Both the position numbers and the translations under genes were made by a program. DNA of 64,000 nucleotides, taken from NCBI GenBank assembly GCA_903632075.3, contig CAHIKZ030002641.1:62001-126000 (forward strand), written 5' to 3'. Shown here piece by piece: positions 31,985-42,895 of this stretch; within the stretch, counting starts at the first letter, position 1; each line of letters begins with the position of its first letter. Origin of the DNA: Acanthosepion pharaonis. Lineage: Eukaryota > Mollusca > Cephalopoda > Sepiida > Sepiidae. Under the pieces are notes generated by a model that was given only the letters and a program-made list of their open reading frames with translations, searched no databases and was not told the DNA's origin.

Positions 31985-32222
31985 GGAATTAGTTGGAGAT
32001 TCGTCTCCAGCTGAGCTGGTCGAACTCGCTGCCTTCGGGCAGAGACGAACCCAGACGAGGCTATGCCGAAGGGCAGAGTCTCATCTGGGGGTGTAGAGAG
32101 CTACTCTACCCCGTTTTTACGGGATCTACGGCAATTTTTGCCCGAGCCCATGGGCTCGGTTTTAACCCCGCATTAAAAACGGCCTTGTGCCGCATCCTGG
32201 CTTGCGGGGAGGTAAGGTAAAT
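31985..32222 (+). repeat. GC-rich island of stacked short hairpins, unclassified
   Basis: This 240-bp block is far more GC-rich than its surroundings. It contains nested hairpins: CTGCC/TTCG/GGCAG, GCCC/ATG/GGGC, CGTTTTTACGGG-type pairs, and a near-repeat of GCAGAGACGAACCCAGA with GCAGAGTCTCATCTGGG. It is open in one frame for 75 codons without resembling a protein. It could be a structured SINE body or an RNA-derived repeat. Confidence 0.45.
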
Positions 32223-32251
32223 AACCTAAGTTTTGAATCTTTCCTTGTTCA

Positions 32252-32362
<111 letters not shown>

Positions 32363-32889
32363 CGCCAAATGTATACAGTCCAGGAAAGGAAAAACTTGTA
32401 TAGATATTGTAATACTGAATTTATTCAGCCATCACAAGATTAATACGAGTTACATTTAGATTCTACAATCACAAGAGTTGGTCAAAATTGTTGTCTTTAT
32501 TATCTTCCAGACATTTATTAGTACGGCAAACTACTGCTTGGTCAGCGCCGGCCAAAGTGTCCAATGGGATTGCTGCACATGCATTTTCAATTTCTTGTGT
32601 AAGGCTCGCCAATATAGTCGATTTTCTGCGATACCCACTATCCTTTAGGGTCCGCCATAGGTAAAACTACGAAAGACAAGCTTTTCCTTTCCTGAAGTGT
32701 GTATGCATTTTTCTATGTGTGTGTGTGTGTGTGTGCGCTCGCGCGTGTGTGTGTGCATGGGAGAGGGAGAGACTGTGAGAAAGATTGTATTTTTACATGT
32801 AGTTAAGTTTTATGTCATTTGCAACGTAAAACAGGTTTTCATTTTTGTTATTGACATGACATACAAAATAATTCTTTTATGTTCTGTGT

Positions 32890-33190
32890 CCCTTCAGGAT
32901 GTAGTCGATCATGGCTCTTCACAAATTCCTATTCTCTGTAGCTCTAAGGAATGCTTGCCTTCCAGTTCATTTATTTATTCGTTAGATAGGTTACTCGCTG
33001 TTTCCCTCTGTCCTTCTTGCCTTCAGTAAGACCTGTGAGTGTCAAATTCTCCCAGTCCTCTTTCCTCATTATGCACCCCAGAAATTCCAATTGTCTCTTT
33101 CTGATTGTAACTCTAAATGTCTGTTTCGTTTCCATTTCCTTTAAAACTTCTTCATTGTTCACATGTTCTGTCCATGACATTCTCAGCATT
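32890..33190 (-). pseudogene. LINE C-terminal relic (craniofacial-type RWxEHV tail)
   Basis: The minus strand encodes MLRMSWTEHVNNEEVLKEM, then RKRQLEFLGCIMRKEDWENL and a TEGKKDRGKQRVTYL segment. This is the recurrent C-terminus of RTE/CR1-like LINE proteins (consensus MLRISWTEHVTNEEVL, RKLEYLGHIMR, GKRPRGRQR). It lies antisense, 0.3 kb before exon 2. Downstream nucleotides near 32900 (GATCATGGCTCTTCACA) recur at 49706. Confidence 0.7.
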
Positions 33191-33492
33191 CGTTTTTAGA
33201 ATCTCTGTTGCCTCAAACCTCCTCCGCTTAAACACACTTTTCTTTATTTCTAACGAATTTTCCCCGTTTCTTAATACATTGTTTAGCTTTTGGAAGGCGC
33301 CTTTGATACAAATAAACACAAAAATTGAATTTGCTTTTCAGAGAAATACTCCTAACAATAAAGAACTAAATTTAAATTTTCGGACACGTGTCTTGGCTTA
33401 TTGACGCTTTTTAAGCGATTGATTTCATGTTTGTCACCTCCATAGTGCGGTTGTTTCATAACTAATATATGTTTTTTTTTGTCCTCCCACAG

Positions 33493-33687
33493 CATTACAT
33501 CATCAACCAACTCTGAAGAAGTATTTATACCCTTTGGTACACCGGCAACACATATGAGACCAATGATGAACTATGGTTATCCATATTCTTATCAATACCC
33601 TTTAACTTACGTGCCATACCAAGGTGCAACAGTATTGGCCCCACAAGCTTACGAACAGGATTATATCATCACCCAACCCATTCAGCA
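33493..33687 (+). CDS. Membrane protein, coding exon 2 (residues 213-278)
   Basis: Acceptor TTTTTTTTGTCCTCCCACAG before 33493; donor CA|GTAAGTA after 33687. Phase 2 in and phase 2 out (195 bp), so skipping it would keep the frame. It encodes the middle of the cytoplasmic tail: an acidic SSTNSEEVFIPFGTP start, a Tyr/Pro-rich NYGYPYSYQYPLTYVPYQ stretch (about residues 239-256), and DYIITQPIQ. The many tyrosines could be phosphorylation or low-complexity contact sites; that is inference from composition. No known domain. Confidence 0.85.
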
Positions 33688-33844
33688 GTAAGTATAATTG
33701 TTACACACACACATACACACTCTTTTTCCGCTTTTTATTTTTCTCTCCTTCGGCAGAAATATTTCATTTTTGAAAACTTAGTTGAATGTCGAGCATAGGG
33801 ATCTTTATTTACATTACTGTTTTTTGGGGGTTTTTTATGGTTCG

Positions 33845-34270
33845 AATCATTATTTACATTATTCGGACTATTGTCCTCATCTTTGTCGCTATATTTATTA
33901 CAACGTTTCGGCCGTTGTACGCTCCGGCCTTCTTCAGGTGGTTGGAATGTTAAACTTAACCCTTTATTTCGCCTACTGGGGTAGACTGTTCAAGGACACA
34001 TGGCACAGTGGCTAAAGGCGTTGGTTAGATCCAGTGACAGGACCCAAACATTTGTGAGTTCAATACCTGGTTAAGACAGTGGAGAACTTTCAGAGGAAAA
34101 TTAACAAGGAGATAACTGATATCCATTAAACATGACACGTGGAATTAGAGCAGTCTACCCCAGTGAGCGAAATAAACGGTTAAGTTCAACATTCCAACCA
34201 CCTGAAGAAGGCCGGAGTGTACAACGGCCGAAACGTTGTAATAAATATGGCGACAAAGATGAGGAATAAT
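33845..34270. mobile_element. SINE-A with inverted tail (head-centred)
   Basis: A minus-strand tail (about 33850-33990) is fused directly to the tRNA-like head GGACACATGGCACAGTGG (33994-34011) of a full plus-strand SINE-A with a GTGAGTTCAATACCTGG B box. The two tails are inverted repeats: CAACGTTTCGGCCGTTG at 33901 and CAACGGCCGAAACGTTG at 34222. The right tail folds CTGAAGA, a 5-bp GGCCG/CGGCC stem II and GAAAC, with one extra A after the CTGAAGA box. Confidence 0.8.
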
Positions 34271-34478
34271 GTTTATTTTATTGCTCATTATTGATTACTT
34301 TATTATTTATTATTATTAGATTTACTTATGTTTATGTGTGAATTCATAGTTTGTTAATTTATTTATTATTTACTCCATTTGTTTATTTAGATATTTGTTT
34401 ATTTTATTTTTATTTTACTTATTTATTTTTTATTTTTACCTTTACTGGCGCTATTGAGTGTCGAACTCAATGTCCATT

Positions 34479-34479
<1 letters not shown>

Positions 34480-34542
<63 letters not shown>

Positions 34543-34877
34543 TATGTTTCGTTGAATAATTTAGACATGTTCTGTATTCATTTTCAATAAATAAGCCATC
34601 ATCAGTGATTACAAGTACATTACAATAAATTAAATAATAAATTAAATAGGATGGTAATTTTTGTTTTAAATTGGTTCTGATGATGGCTTATGTAGGCAGA
34701 AAGCTTAGACAGGATTATCAATAAAATCAAGTATCAACATGGAGATTTTGTTTTGTGTTTCAGTGATAATACTAAAAATCCGACAATATGAAAGGAATTT
34801 ACTTAAAATAAATAGACAAAACTTGTCTATAATATTTAACGAAACATACAGTAATGAAAAATGCTGCATAATTTAAA

Positions 34878-34945
<68 letters not shown>
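34480..34945. repeat. Two (TA)n arrays flanking a Penelope-type tail fragment
   Basis: (TA)n lies at about 34482-34538 and 34882-34945. Between them, minus-strand CACTGATGATGGCTTAT (34599-34585) and plus-strand TTCTGATGATGGCTTATG (34675-34692) carry CTGATGA boxes in opposite directions without a well-placed stem III. Confidence 0.6.
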
Positions 34946-35459
34946 CACACTAGGGTCAATACCCGTCGGCGACAGTCTGTTAAACCAAATCTTCAGGCTA
35001 TGAACAAGAAAAAAAGAAAGAGGCGTAAAAAGAATGCTACCCTTGTCAAGACAATAGCAATTAATTTGAAGTCACGTTTCTGATTAGGAAAAAATAAACG
35101 TTAAAATTATCATGGTAACGTCTATTCAGAATGGAAGAGTTGCTTTGTATAAACTGATGCGTCCTTTATCTGAAATTCCAAAATCCGAAAACCTCCAACA
35201 TCCGAAATTTTTTTCAGGTGTTTTAAATGAATTACTACAAATGGAAAATTTCAGAAACCACTTGGTAGGTTCCTAGATGATATACAGCTGTTGCAAATGA
35301 CCTTATCTGCCCTGGCTGGGCGTTTCTCAGCCCATCTACATAGGCTAAGTTGGCGCCAGTTTTTGTTTTTTTATTTATTTATTTATTTATCTATTTTTTT
35401 TTTTGTTAGCGATCGTCACAAAAACACATTCGTGCTCAGTAAAGATATTAATCAAAATG

Positions 35460-35498
35460 TCACAAAGTCCTGCATTTATATATATATGTATGTACTGC

Positions 35499-35561
<63 letters not shown>

Positions 35562-35604
35562 GTAGAAAAGATATTAATCTAAAAATGTCAAAAAAGTCTG
35601 CATT

Positions 35605-35641
<37 letters not shown>

Positions 35642-35646
35642 CCTGC

Positions 35647-35682
<36 letters not shown>

Positions 35683-35814
35683 CCTGCATTTATATATATA
35701 TATATATATATATATGTCCTGCATTATATATATATATATATATATATATGTCCTGCATATATATATATATATATATATATATTTCTGCATTTATATATAT
35801 ATATATATATATCC

Positions 35815-35862
<48 letters not shown>
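35460..35862. repeat. VNTR of TCCTGCAT plus (TA)n units
   Basis: Eight or nine units, each starting (T)CCTGCAT or TCTGCAT and continuing with 15-50 bases of TA, with occasional TATG or TGTG before the next unit. A 30-base leader (AAGATATTAATC, AAAATGTCA) occurs twice, at about 35440 and 35567, so a larger block duplicated first. Translations are Tyr-Ile repeats with periodic Cys and carry no coding meaning. Confidence 0.9.
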
Positions 35863-35971
35863 ACATTCGGATTACTAACACAAAAACAGAATGTCTCATA
35901 TCGAGAATATTTAACATTGAAAAACATAAGGAAAAAATTAATTATTTTTAATAATATGTGGAAATCTCCGC

Positions 35972-36017
35972 TTTTACCTGAAGACGGTCATAGAGACCAG
36001 AAACACGTGTAGTAAAA
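35972..36017 (+). ncRNA. Hammerhead ribozyme candidate (type I)
   Basis: Stem I is 6 bp: TTTTAC 35972-35977 with GTAAAA 36012-36017. CTGAAGA (35978-35984) fits CUGANGA. Stem II pairs GGTC with GACC (35986-35989, 35995-35998) below a C/A mismatch at 35985/35999. GAAA is at 36000-36003. Stem III pairs ACA with TGT around CG, and A36011 is the predicted cleavage base. All three stems meet at the core. The mismatch where G10.1-C11.1 is expected may weaken it. Confidence 0.55.
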
Positions 36018-36146
36018 TTATGGAAAATAAAGCATAATATTTTTTTTTCAAAAAAATCCACATTACAACCAAAAACGTTTGTGGCACCTCTCTTCTCTTC
36101 TTTTTTTAATATACATACTTTTCTCTCGTTGGAACCACTACAACCT

Positions 36147-36150
<4 letters not shown>

Positions 36151-36221
<71 letters not shown>
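36151..36221. repeat. (TA)n microsatellite, about 70 bp
   Basis: Longest pure TA array in the window. Confidence 0.95.
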
Positions 36222-36222
<1 letters not shown>

Positions 36223-36439
36223 TTTGCGATCATGTTTTGTACACGTACAGAAAGTATAAAACAATATTTTTACGTGAAATCTTAATTTTCCCTACTTCAA
36301 AATCCGTGTGAACATTACATAACATCATTACCTATATCTTTATGTATACAAAATTTATTAAATTTTATATAAAACTAACTTCAGGGTATATGTATAGGCT
36401 GTATTATGAACTGTAAAGGGATATCGTGTTTATGCCTGT

Positions 36440-36765
36440 GTTCCATTCCCAAGCTGATCTATTTATAGACGCTATGTACAAATTAAATAGAGCCGGGTTC
36501 GAATTCCAGTCGAATCCAATACATTCACTTACGTGCTAATACTCTTGGGAGAGGTATGAATCCTCTTCTTCTCCCCCCACCTATGGGTGAATAGCATGAT
36601 AGACCGGGTTCTATAGCCTTGGATGGCAACTGGTATACTGCAAAAAGAAATGGAAACCTACTGCGGGAAAAAAAAACTATTCCTGGTCAATCAGGTATCG
36701 AAAGATACATGATCGCCTAAGCGTGTATCACGCATGGCACATAACTGACTGTATTCCAAAATCCG
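36440..36765 (+). mobile_element. SINE-B copy
   Basis: Has the GGGTTCGAATTCCAGTCGA B box, ACATTCACTTACGTGC, CTCTTGGGAGAGGTATGAATCC, ACCTATGGGTGAATAGC and ACCGGGTTCTATAGCC. The 3' hairpins GTATCGAAAGATAC and GCGTGTATCACGC come before a CATGGCACATAACTGACTG end. It is highly similar to 46520-46800. Confidence 0.85.
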
Positions 36766-37647
36766 AAAAAAATCTAAAAATCGAAGTACTTCCGGTCTTG
36801 ACAATTTCGGATAAAGGATTTTCAACCTGTTAGAAACTTATTGTATTCTTTTTCCACAAATTTCCAGATTCTGTCATTAAAAATATAAACACAAATACAA
36901 AGAAAGGATGGATAGAATTTTAGCTTGCTTCAAGTGCCAACCAATACCTTAAATTTGTATATGTAGTAGTTTGGTGTGTAAAACTTAATTCTTTCTTCTC
37001 TTTTTTTGTTTTTGAATCAGAAAAAAAAAACTTTCGTTATGTATTTGTAACTTCGACCTTACCGTTAACAAAAAAAATTAAAGTGACAAATCAATAACTC
37101 GAGATCCAATGTAATTGAGATAAGTAAAATAGTTTTTATTTCCCGTGATTTACAAAGTTCGATCTCTTGCTCGTCGTTCCGGGTATCGTGTATTCATTTG
37201 TAGAAGTTCATTGGGAGCATAACACAAGGTAGTAGTTAAGATAGACACGTAGAGAAAAACCAACGCACATGTGTAGTTGGGTGAAGTAAACAAATAATAT
37301 GAGGAAGAACTATTTCACGGATTATCTGTATTGCAGCCGACGACAGTCTCTACTGATATCACTGGTTTTGTCGCATCGATTTTGATGGAAACTCTTTGGT
37401 GTAATTACTGATGACCTGGTTAAGATCGCGTACATGGGGGGGGTGTCATCCCTAATACCAGCCTACCTGGATCTGCCTTCCTGGGTGAAATCGGCGTTGA
37501 CTTTATAGTCAGTCAGCGGTTTTGATATGTCTGCCGTTAAAACTGCATTTTTTTTTTTAAATGGTCAGAAAAAATATTTTATGCCCGTCGTATTTTGGGA
37601 TGGTATTCCGAAAGTCGATGAGCACAGTCAGACAAAATTACGTTCTA

Positions 37648-37649
<2 letters not shown>
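36766..37649. other. Intron DNA, nothing recognised
   Basis: No exon or named element. A copy of TCCGAAAACCTCCAACATCC-like text at 35180 and TCCAAAATCCGAAAAAAATC at 36755 hints at a split or duplicated AT-rich repeat around the VNTR. Confidence 0.35.

Positions 37650-37693
<44 letters not shown>
37650..37693. repeat. (TA)n microsatellite
   Basis: About 43 bases of alternating T/A. Confidence 0.95.
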
Positions 37694-37696
<3 letters not shown>

Positions 37697-37979
37697 CTGT
37701 AGACGTTGAAGTTCTGAGAGGGTACGATGTATTCATGTATTTTTAAAGGTTGCCACGCAACACGTTTTTTAATGGCGCTGTCTGGAATTATACGGGCACT
37801 GAAAGTCTGCTGTTGTAATCATTGCTAGTGTTGTCACCCTGTAGTGAAGTGTTGTTGATGTTGGGGTTCAGAAAAAATTTTTTTTACAGAAGCTTGATGG
37901 ACTATGGCTCTCTAGCCTGATCGATTTCCAGCATACTCGAACACATTTGCTTTGATTTTTACTCCCACTAAAGAAAGGA

Positions 37980-38200
37980 TTTGATTTGATAGAATCTTTT
38001 GTTGAGCATTTTTGTTGTGTGTGTGGGGGGGGTCGGGGGTCGGTTTCTTTTGCTACATACAAACTCTCCATGCAACAGGCCTGTTGGCATTCGATGCTCC
38101 TCCATATGGATAGCATGCCCCACCCACTGGAGTTTGTTCTTGGTAGATACATGTTCGATACTAGTTGAAACAGTGCGTTCCAAGACTACAAGGTCCGTGA
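37980..38200 (-). pseudogene. LINE C-terminal relic
   Basis: The minus strand encodes MERTVSTSIEHVSTKNKLQW, then VGHAIHMEEHRMPTGLLHGE and FVCSKRNRPPTPP. This resembles the end of a CR1/jockey-like LINE protein (consensus LRWAGHVARMPDHRLPKKLLYGEL). Frameshifted and truncated; G-runs near 38027 interrupt it. Confidence 0.65.
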
Positions 38201-38379
38201 TGTGATCCTATCACCGCATTCCAAAAATTGAATGACGAGATCCGCCAGTAGAAGGGTTTCGAATTTTTGATTCATTTACAATCCAGAGTCCAAGTATTAA
38301 AGAGAAACAAAGATTTATGCTGACGGAATAAGTAACTTTGTTGTGTTTTCTGCATGTCTCATACATTTAATAGGAGTAG

Positions 38380-38575
38380 ATAGGTTCGCCTATTGTCCGG
38401 TTCACACTCCTCCTCAGTCTTTTGAACAGATGTAAAGGTTTATTCCTTGTTCTCTGTTTAGGATTGGTCTTCCGGTTTCTTTTAAAGTCTTTTCGTTCTC
38501 TTTTCCTCTCAGTAGCACCTTAAGTATTACTGGCATTAACCTATTGCTCTGGGTGAATTGATTAAAAAAAAAACG
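38380..38575 (+). mobile_element. LINE 3' end fragment
   Basis: Contains TCCTCAGTCTTTTGAACAG, GTAAAGGTTTATTCCTTG, GGATTGGTCTTCCGGTTTC and an altered GGGTGAATTGATTAAAAAAA end. Close to the copy at 20450-20640, so the two derive from one subfamily. Confidence 0.65.
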
Positions 38576-40426
38576 ATTCCTGCTTATTCTGTTTATTGTA
38601 GACTTGTACTGGGGTGCTGAAATCTTATCAAATCGACACATTGCCTGAAATCTGACCAAATGACTAAATCAGATAGTTTAGGAAAAGTGTCTTGTTCGGG
38701 TTGAGAACTTTCATTGTTGGATTTTTAATGAAACTGTCAGGACTTATTTACAAATAAATTAAATTTTAGAAACGTTTCTATTTTGTGAAATTTTGGTAAA
38801 ATATTTTTTTACATATGTTAACCCCTATTTTTTATTTAATTTTATGAAATTTCGAGAAATTCATTTTTGTAGCGTTTAATGTTTATATAAGTTATAAAGA
38901 CAAGTCCTTGGAGAATTTAAATCATCATATTTTTTTTCTTTTTTTTTTTTTTTTGTCAAACAGGGCCACCAGTTACAGAAAATCTGCTTTGAATCGTAAA
39001 ATAGAATATAAAATAAAACTAAGAAAAATGAGAAAATTTTTAATTTCTTTTATGAATAAAATATATTATGGACCATATTGTCTAAAGAAAAACATTTTAT
39101 CGATGAATAATTAATATTTACAGGAATTGTTTTCATTTTTTTCAATTAGAATAATTTATAAAGTTTTAAATCTTTTAAATTTCTATATTAATTTGTACCG
39201 GTTAGGTTATATTGTTATTAAGTAAAACTATATTTACTAATCATAAATGGAAAAATGTTTGTTGATTGTTGAAATTGAGACAAGGTTATGAAGAATGTTC
39301 ATGCAAAAGTTTGGTCAATAAAAGTTAATGGTTTTGATTTGTTAGTGAAATTAAAATAATTTGGTTTCTACAAGGAAAAATCTCAAATGTGTTCGTTCAA
39401 ATATTAGTGTGTATGCGTGTGTTACTTGTTGGTTAGAATTTAAGTTGTGAAGAGTTGTTTGCCTTTAACTGTTTGGCTAAATTGATGAATTGTACAATTA
39501 CTGTTTCTGTAGTTTAAACCTTCACTTTTTAAGTCAATTGTAATTTGATTCCACGCGGACAATGGTCGACTGAGTGCTGTGTTGAGTTTGTTAAGAATTT
39601 TGAAGTGATGTTGAGTCAGTGAATTGACACGCGTAGAGTTTGGTAGCATCTCACGAAACTTGATGACTAACTTGAATTGAGTCATGAGGCTGTTTATATA
39701 GACTTTGGTGTTTAAAAATCGGCTCCAGGGAGCTGGGCGGGAAAAAAAGATCTATTTCGACTTTGCTACAGTTTATTTTTTCTTAACCAATAGAAGATTG
39801 AATTTACTGAAATGAAGTGGTGATTGGTTAAGGCTTTTTTTAGGGAAGAATACATCTCTCCGAAAGGAGTAGAAGGCTAATGTGGAAGATTCCACACTAT
39901 AACCATTTAAACTCTTCTCTGGAATTTTTATCCCCCCTTTTTTTTGGTTCATTCTTCCTCCTTTCACAGGTGTTGATAGGTTACATTTAGGTCAGCGTCC
40001 ATTTTCAACCGCCGCGTTTATCTGTACCGACTCCACCATAACCTCGCTAAGTTCCTTATCCCTCTATATCTATATAACTCCCTCCTTTATTATAGGCCAA
40101 TTCTAACCCCATTCTCTTTTTATTCTTTCTTTTTTCTTTTTTCCTTCTTTGCTTCATTTGACTTTCAAATTCCTTGTGAAGAAACGTGGGAATTCATTCA
40201 TTTTAGTAAATTCATTCATTTTAGTAAATATATTTGCATTGATAAGTCCTGGGAAAAACTTCCTTCCTATGGACGAAATGATCATCTGTATGAGGTAAAT
40301 GGTTTGGATCTCATTAATTGTAATGCACTTATATGCGTTATAATAAAAGTTATATTGAGCTTTCTTTTGTGGATCGGTTTTAAATTTTATATTAATAGGA
40401 GCTATTTGGATTACGAATTTTTTACG

Positions 40427-40431
<5 letters not shown>
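38576..40431. other. Intron DNA, no exon supported
   Basis: T-runs at 38930-38957 and AT-rich text. The acceptor-like TTTTGTCAAACAG at 38964 leads into 32 bases that end at a weak GTAAAA and would break the frame. No gene called. Confidence 0.35.

Positions 40432-40521
<90 letters not shown>
40432..40521. repeat. (CA)n-(TA)n compound microsatellite
   Basis: About 32 bases CA then 58 bases TA. Confidence 0.95.
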
Positions 40522-40525
<4 letters not shown>

Positions 40526-41191
40526 CTATTATAGTAGCATATATCACTTGGGTTGTGTACTAATTATTTGAATAGTTATGCATAAAATTTTCAACGAGAT
40601 AAACGGGTTTGAAAAGAATGGATGCCAATGTCCCTGATTTAATTTTTTCATGGTTAAAATGTTCAGATTGAATGTCCGTGTCTGTCAGGTATGTTAAAGA
40701 AAAATTATTTATAGCAAATCGTGTAGCAGAAAGACAAGCTGGAATTTGTTCGGCAGGCATAAAAAGAGCTGAACCGACCGTCTGTTGTCCCGACCGGTGA
40801 ACAGGTCTGGCGGTTGACGTGACAGACAAAAATTGATCCTAGTTATAAAAAAAAAAAAATTAGTGAAAAAAAATTTCAAATTTGGGAAATATATGGTTTG
40901 TAATATTAAATCACATGATTTGTATTTTTAAGATTTGAATTCAGCCCCCGAACCAATTTTGGAACATTTTTTTCATCCATTTTCCACATATTTAAAGTAA
41001 GTATTCAATGTTCTTGCACTGTCTTAGCGGCTACATTGAGTAAGCTACAAACTCCTTCCGGTCCAAAGCCGAAGTCTGCTTCAAATGACAATGATGCGTC
41101 AAAAGGAGGGGATTTTCTTGGATGAGAATGTATATGAATATATATAAGTAATTCGTCGAGTCTAGAAGAAACCTCAACAGAATGCAGAAAG

Positions 41192-41236
41192 CACTGGACA
41201 GCCATTTCGTCCTATATTTGGGACTCATCAGCAGTG
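41192..41236 (-). ncRNA. Hammerhead ribozyme, type I, left arm
   Basis: On the minus strand stem I pairs CACTG with CAGTG (5 bp). The rest reads CTGATGA, stem II GTCC/GGAC (4 bp) around CAAATATA, GAAA, then stem III A-TGGCTG-T closing with A-U and U-G pairs, and C (complement of 41197) as the GUC cleavage base. All conserved core positions are present. It differs from the right-arm copy mainly in stem III, where C-G and G-C become U-G and G-U, so pairing is kept. Self-cleavage would release RNA at 41197. Confidence 0.75.
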
Positions 41237-41634
41237 AGCATCTACTACCGGGAATTGAAACCCGGACAGTTACGTTATCAGGCAAACGTCATACAAACTG
41301 TTCCAACGGGCCTCAGTGATCATTCTAGACCCGATGAATTACTTAATTATAATGATCTCAAATCCTTCTAATAATTTCTATCACTTGTATATCCTTGCTT
41401 GAACCGGCTTCTAATGCTCTGGACTGAGCAGCTTGGGGTTAGTAGTCGTAGCTCGTGGAGGCACAGTCCTATGGGTAAAGAGAAACTCGGATGGGTTCCA
41501 CCACGGAATATGTGATCGAGCGGCGCTATATCGAGTCTGATTCGCTACTTCTTCGTCACCAAGGCCCGTTGGAACAGTATGACGTTTGCCTGTCAATGTA
41601 ACTCTCCGGGTTTCAAGTTTCGGTAGTGGATGCG

Positions 41635-41679
41635 CACTGCTGATGAGTCCCAAATATAGGACGAAACGGCCGTCCAGTG
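41635..41679 (+). ncRNA. Hammerhead ribozyme, type I, right arm
   Basis: Stem I pairs 41635-41639 (CACTG) with 41675-41679 (CAGTG), and may continue past an internal loop (ATGC 41630-41633 with GCGT near 41686). CTGATGA is 41640-41646. Stem II is GTCC 41647-41650 with GGAC 41659-41662 and an 8-base loop. GAAA is 41663-41666. Stem III is ACGGCCGT 41666-41673, and C41674 is the cleavage base (GUC). This meets every element of the type I hammerhead consensus. Confidence 0.8.
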
Positions 41680-41766
41680 ATTTCTGCGTTCAGTTGAGGT
41701 TTCTTCTAGACTCGATAAATTACTTAATTATAATTATCTCAAATCCTTCTAATAATTTCTATCACA

Positions 41767-41778
41767 TATCTATATATA

Positions 41779-41832
<54 letters not shown>

Positions 41833-41890
41833 TAAAAATGAATGAAGTCATTCTTTGTTTTGAGATACCTTTCGACCAACATATCATCAG
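41767..41890. repeat. (TA)n/(GATA)n array and adjoining Penelope-type tail
   Basis: (TA)n at 41778-41812 is followed by (GATA)n to 41830. On the minus strand 41890-41862 reads CTGATGATATGTTGGTCGAAAGGTATCTC, with intact CTGATGA and GAAA, a short stem III and C as cleavage base. Stems I and II are weak, so it is a third, decayed hammerhead-like motif beside the foldback. Confidence 0.5.
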
Positions 41891-42429
41891 AATAATATGT
41901 TGATGTCATATTTTATGAATACATGCTTTTCTTAATTCCATGGAACCAAGAAATACACTCATTTGATCCTCCTATTGATTCACCTGCGTAGCAATTCTTG
42001 AGGAGTTGCATACATTTTGTAAGATTCAGTCTTGTGTGGGTTGATTAGGCGAAATGAAGGATCGTAGGGAGTCATAACATGAAACCCAACACAAAATTGA
42101 AGTATGTGAACGCCGACTCTAACCACCCTAAGAGCATAATCAAGCACATCTCTAAAGGAATAGAGTGGAGGCTGTCTAGAAATTCCTCTTGTGAAAAAGA
42201 GTACGAAAGGGCGTTAAAAGAAAAGGTGGCTAAAACTAAGCTGAAATTCAAACCTTAATTGAACCAAGAAATAAAAGGAGCAAAAGAAATATTATTTGGT
42301 TTAACCCCCCTCCCCCCGATTTAATTTAGAGGTAAAATCTAATATAGGGAAGATATTTTTCAAGTTGTTTGATAAGCACTCCACTGAGAGTTCTGAACTG
42401 TACAAGATTTCTAATAGAAATAAAGTTAC

Positions 42430-42895
42430 AGTTGCACTAGCAATTTGGAAACTACATCTGGCATCTTGTCTCCAGTCGCTTTCTCACAGACGTGCCGTCG
42501 CCTCCCTCTGTCTTTTTTACAAATACTTTCATGGTAACTGCTCCGAGGAGCTGCTTTCGCTGGTTCCAAGACTTCATGAATTTCAGCGTCCTACGAGGCT
42601 GGCATCGCGCTCTCATCCTTTCACTGTCGAAACTGTTAAATGTAGCCGTCTCTTCTACTCCAATAGCTTCATGTCTCGCACTTCTCGCCTGTGGAACTCC
42701 CTCCCCTTTTCTTGTTTCCCTGATAGCTATAATCTCCAACTATTCAAATGTAATGTCAATCGACGTCTCCAGATGCCTTGATCTATCCCCTATTCTTCTC
42801 TTTATCCTTTCCTCTATCACTCCTATTTGCTCTCTGTAACCCCTTGCGTGCTAGTGGCTTCCCGCCTTGCTTAGGGTGAAACGCTTAAAAAAAAA
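42430..42895 (+). mobile_element. LINE 3' end with intact C-terminal frame
   Basis: A 138-codon frame starts in the host element at 42365 and enters the LINE around 42430. It encodes LASCLQSLSHRRAVASLCL, FYKYFHGNCSEELLSLVPRL, a SHPFTVETVKCSR segment and SFMSRTSRLWNSLPFSCFP, the C-terminal end typical of jockey/CR1-like RT proteins. It stops at 42781. The 3' UTR ends CCCCTTGCGTGCTAGTGGC, CCGCCTTGCTTAGGGTG and an A-run. Intactness makes it the youngest LINE copy here. Confidence 0.8.

Larger units (their letters stand above)
41148..41766. repeat. Foldback element carrying two complete hammerhead ribozymes
   Basis: The left arm (41148-41318) and right arm (about 41545-41720) are inverted repeats. 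Shared blocks are GTCTAGAAGAAACCTCAAC, TCGTCCTATATTTGGGAC, TTGAAACCCGG, AGGCAAACGTCATAC and TGTTCCAACGGGCC. After the left arm, a segment at 41321-41393 repeats directly the one at 41706-41766 (AATTACTTAATTATAAT, CTCAAATCCTTCTAATAAT). So each ribozyme unit looks like part of a longer terminal repeat, as in Penelope pLTRs or retrozymes. No protein is encoded. A (TA)n/(GATA)n run follows. Confidence 0.8.

Noticed and set aside
35291..35878. 195-residue Tyr-Ile-rich open frame
   Set aside because: It is a translation of (TA)n repeats in the VNTR.
38965..38996. Possible extra exon after a TTTTGTCAAACAG acceptor
   Set aside because: The 32-bp length would break the phase-2 frame and the donor is only GTAAAA.
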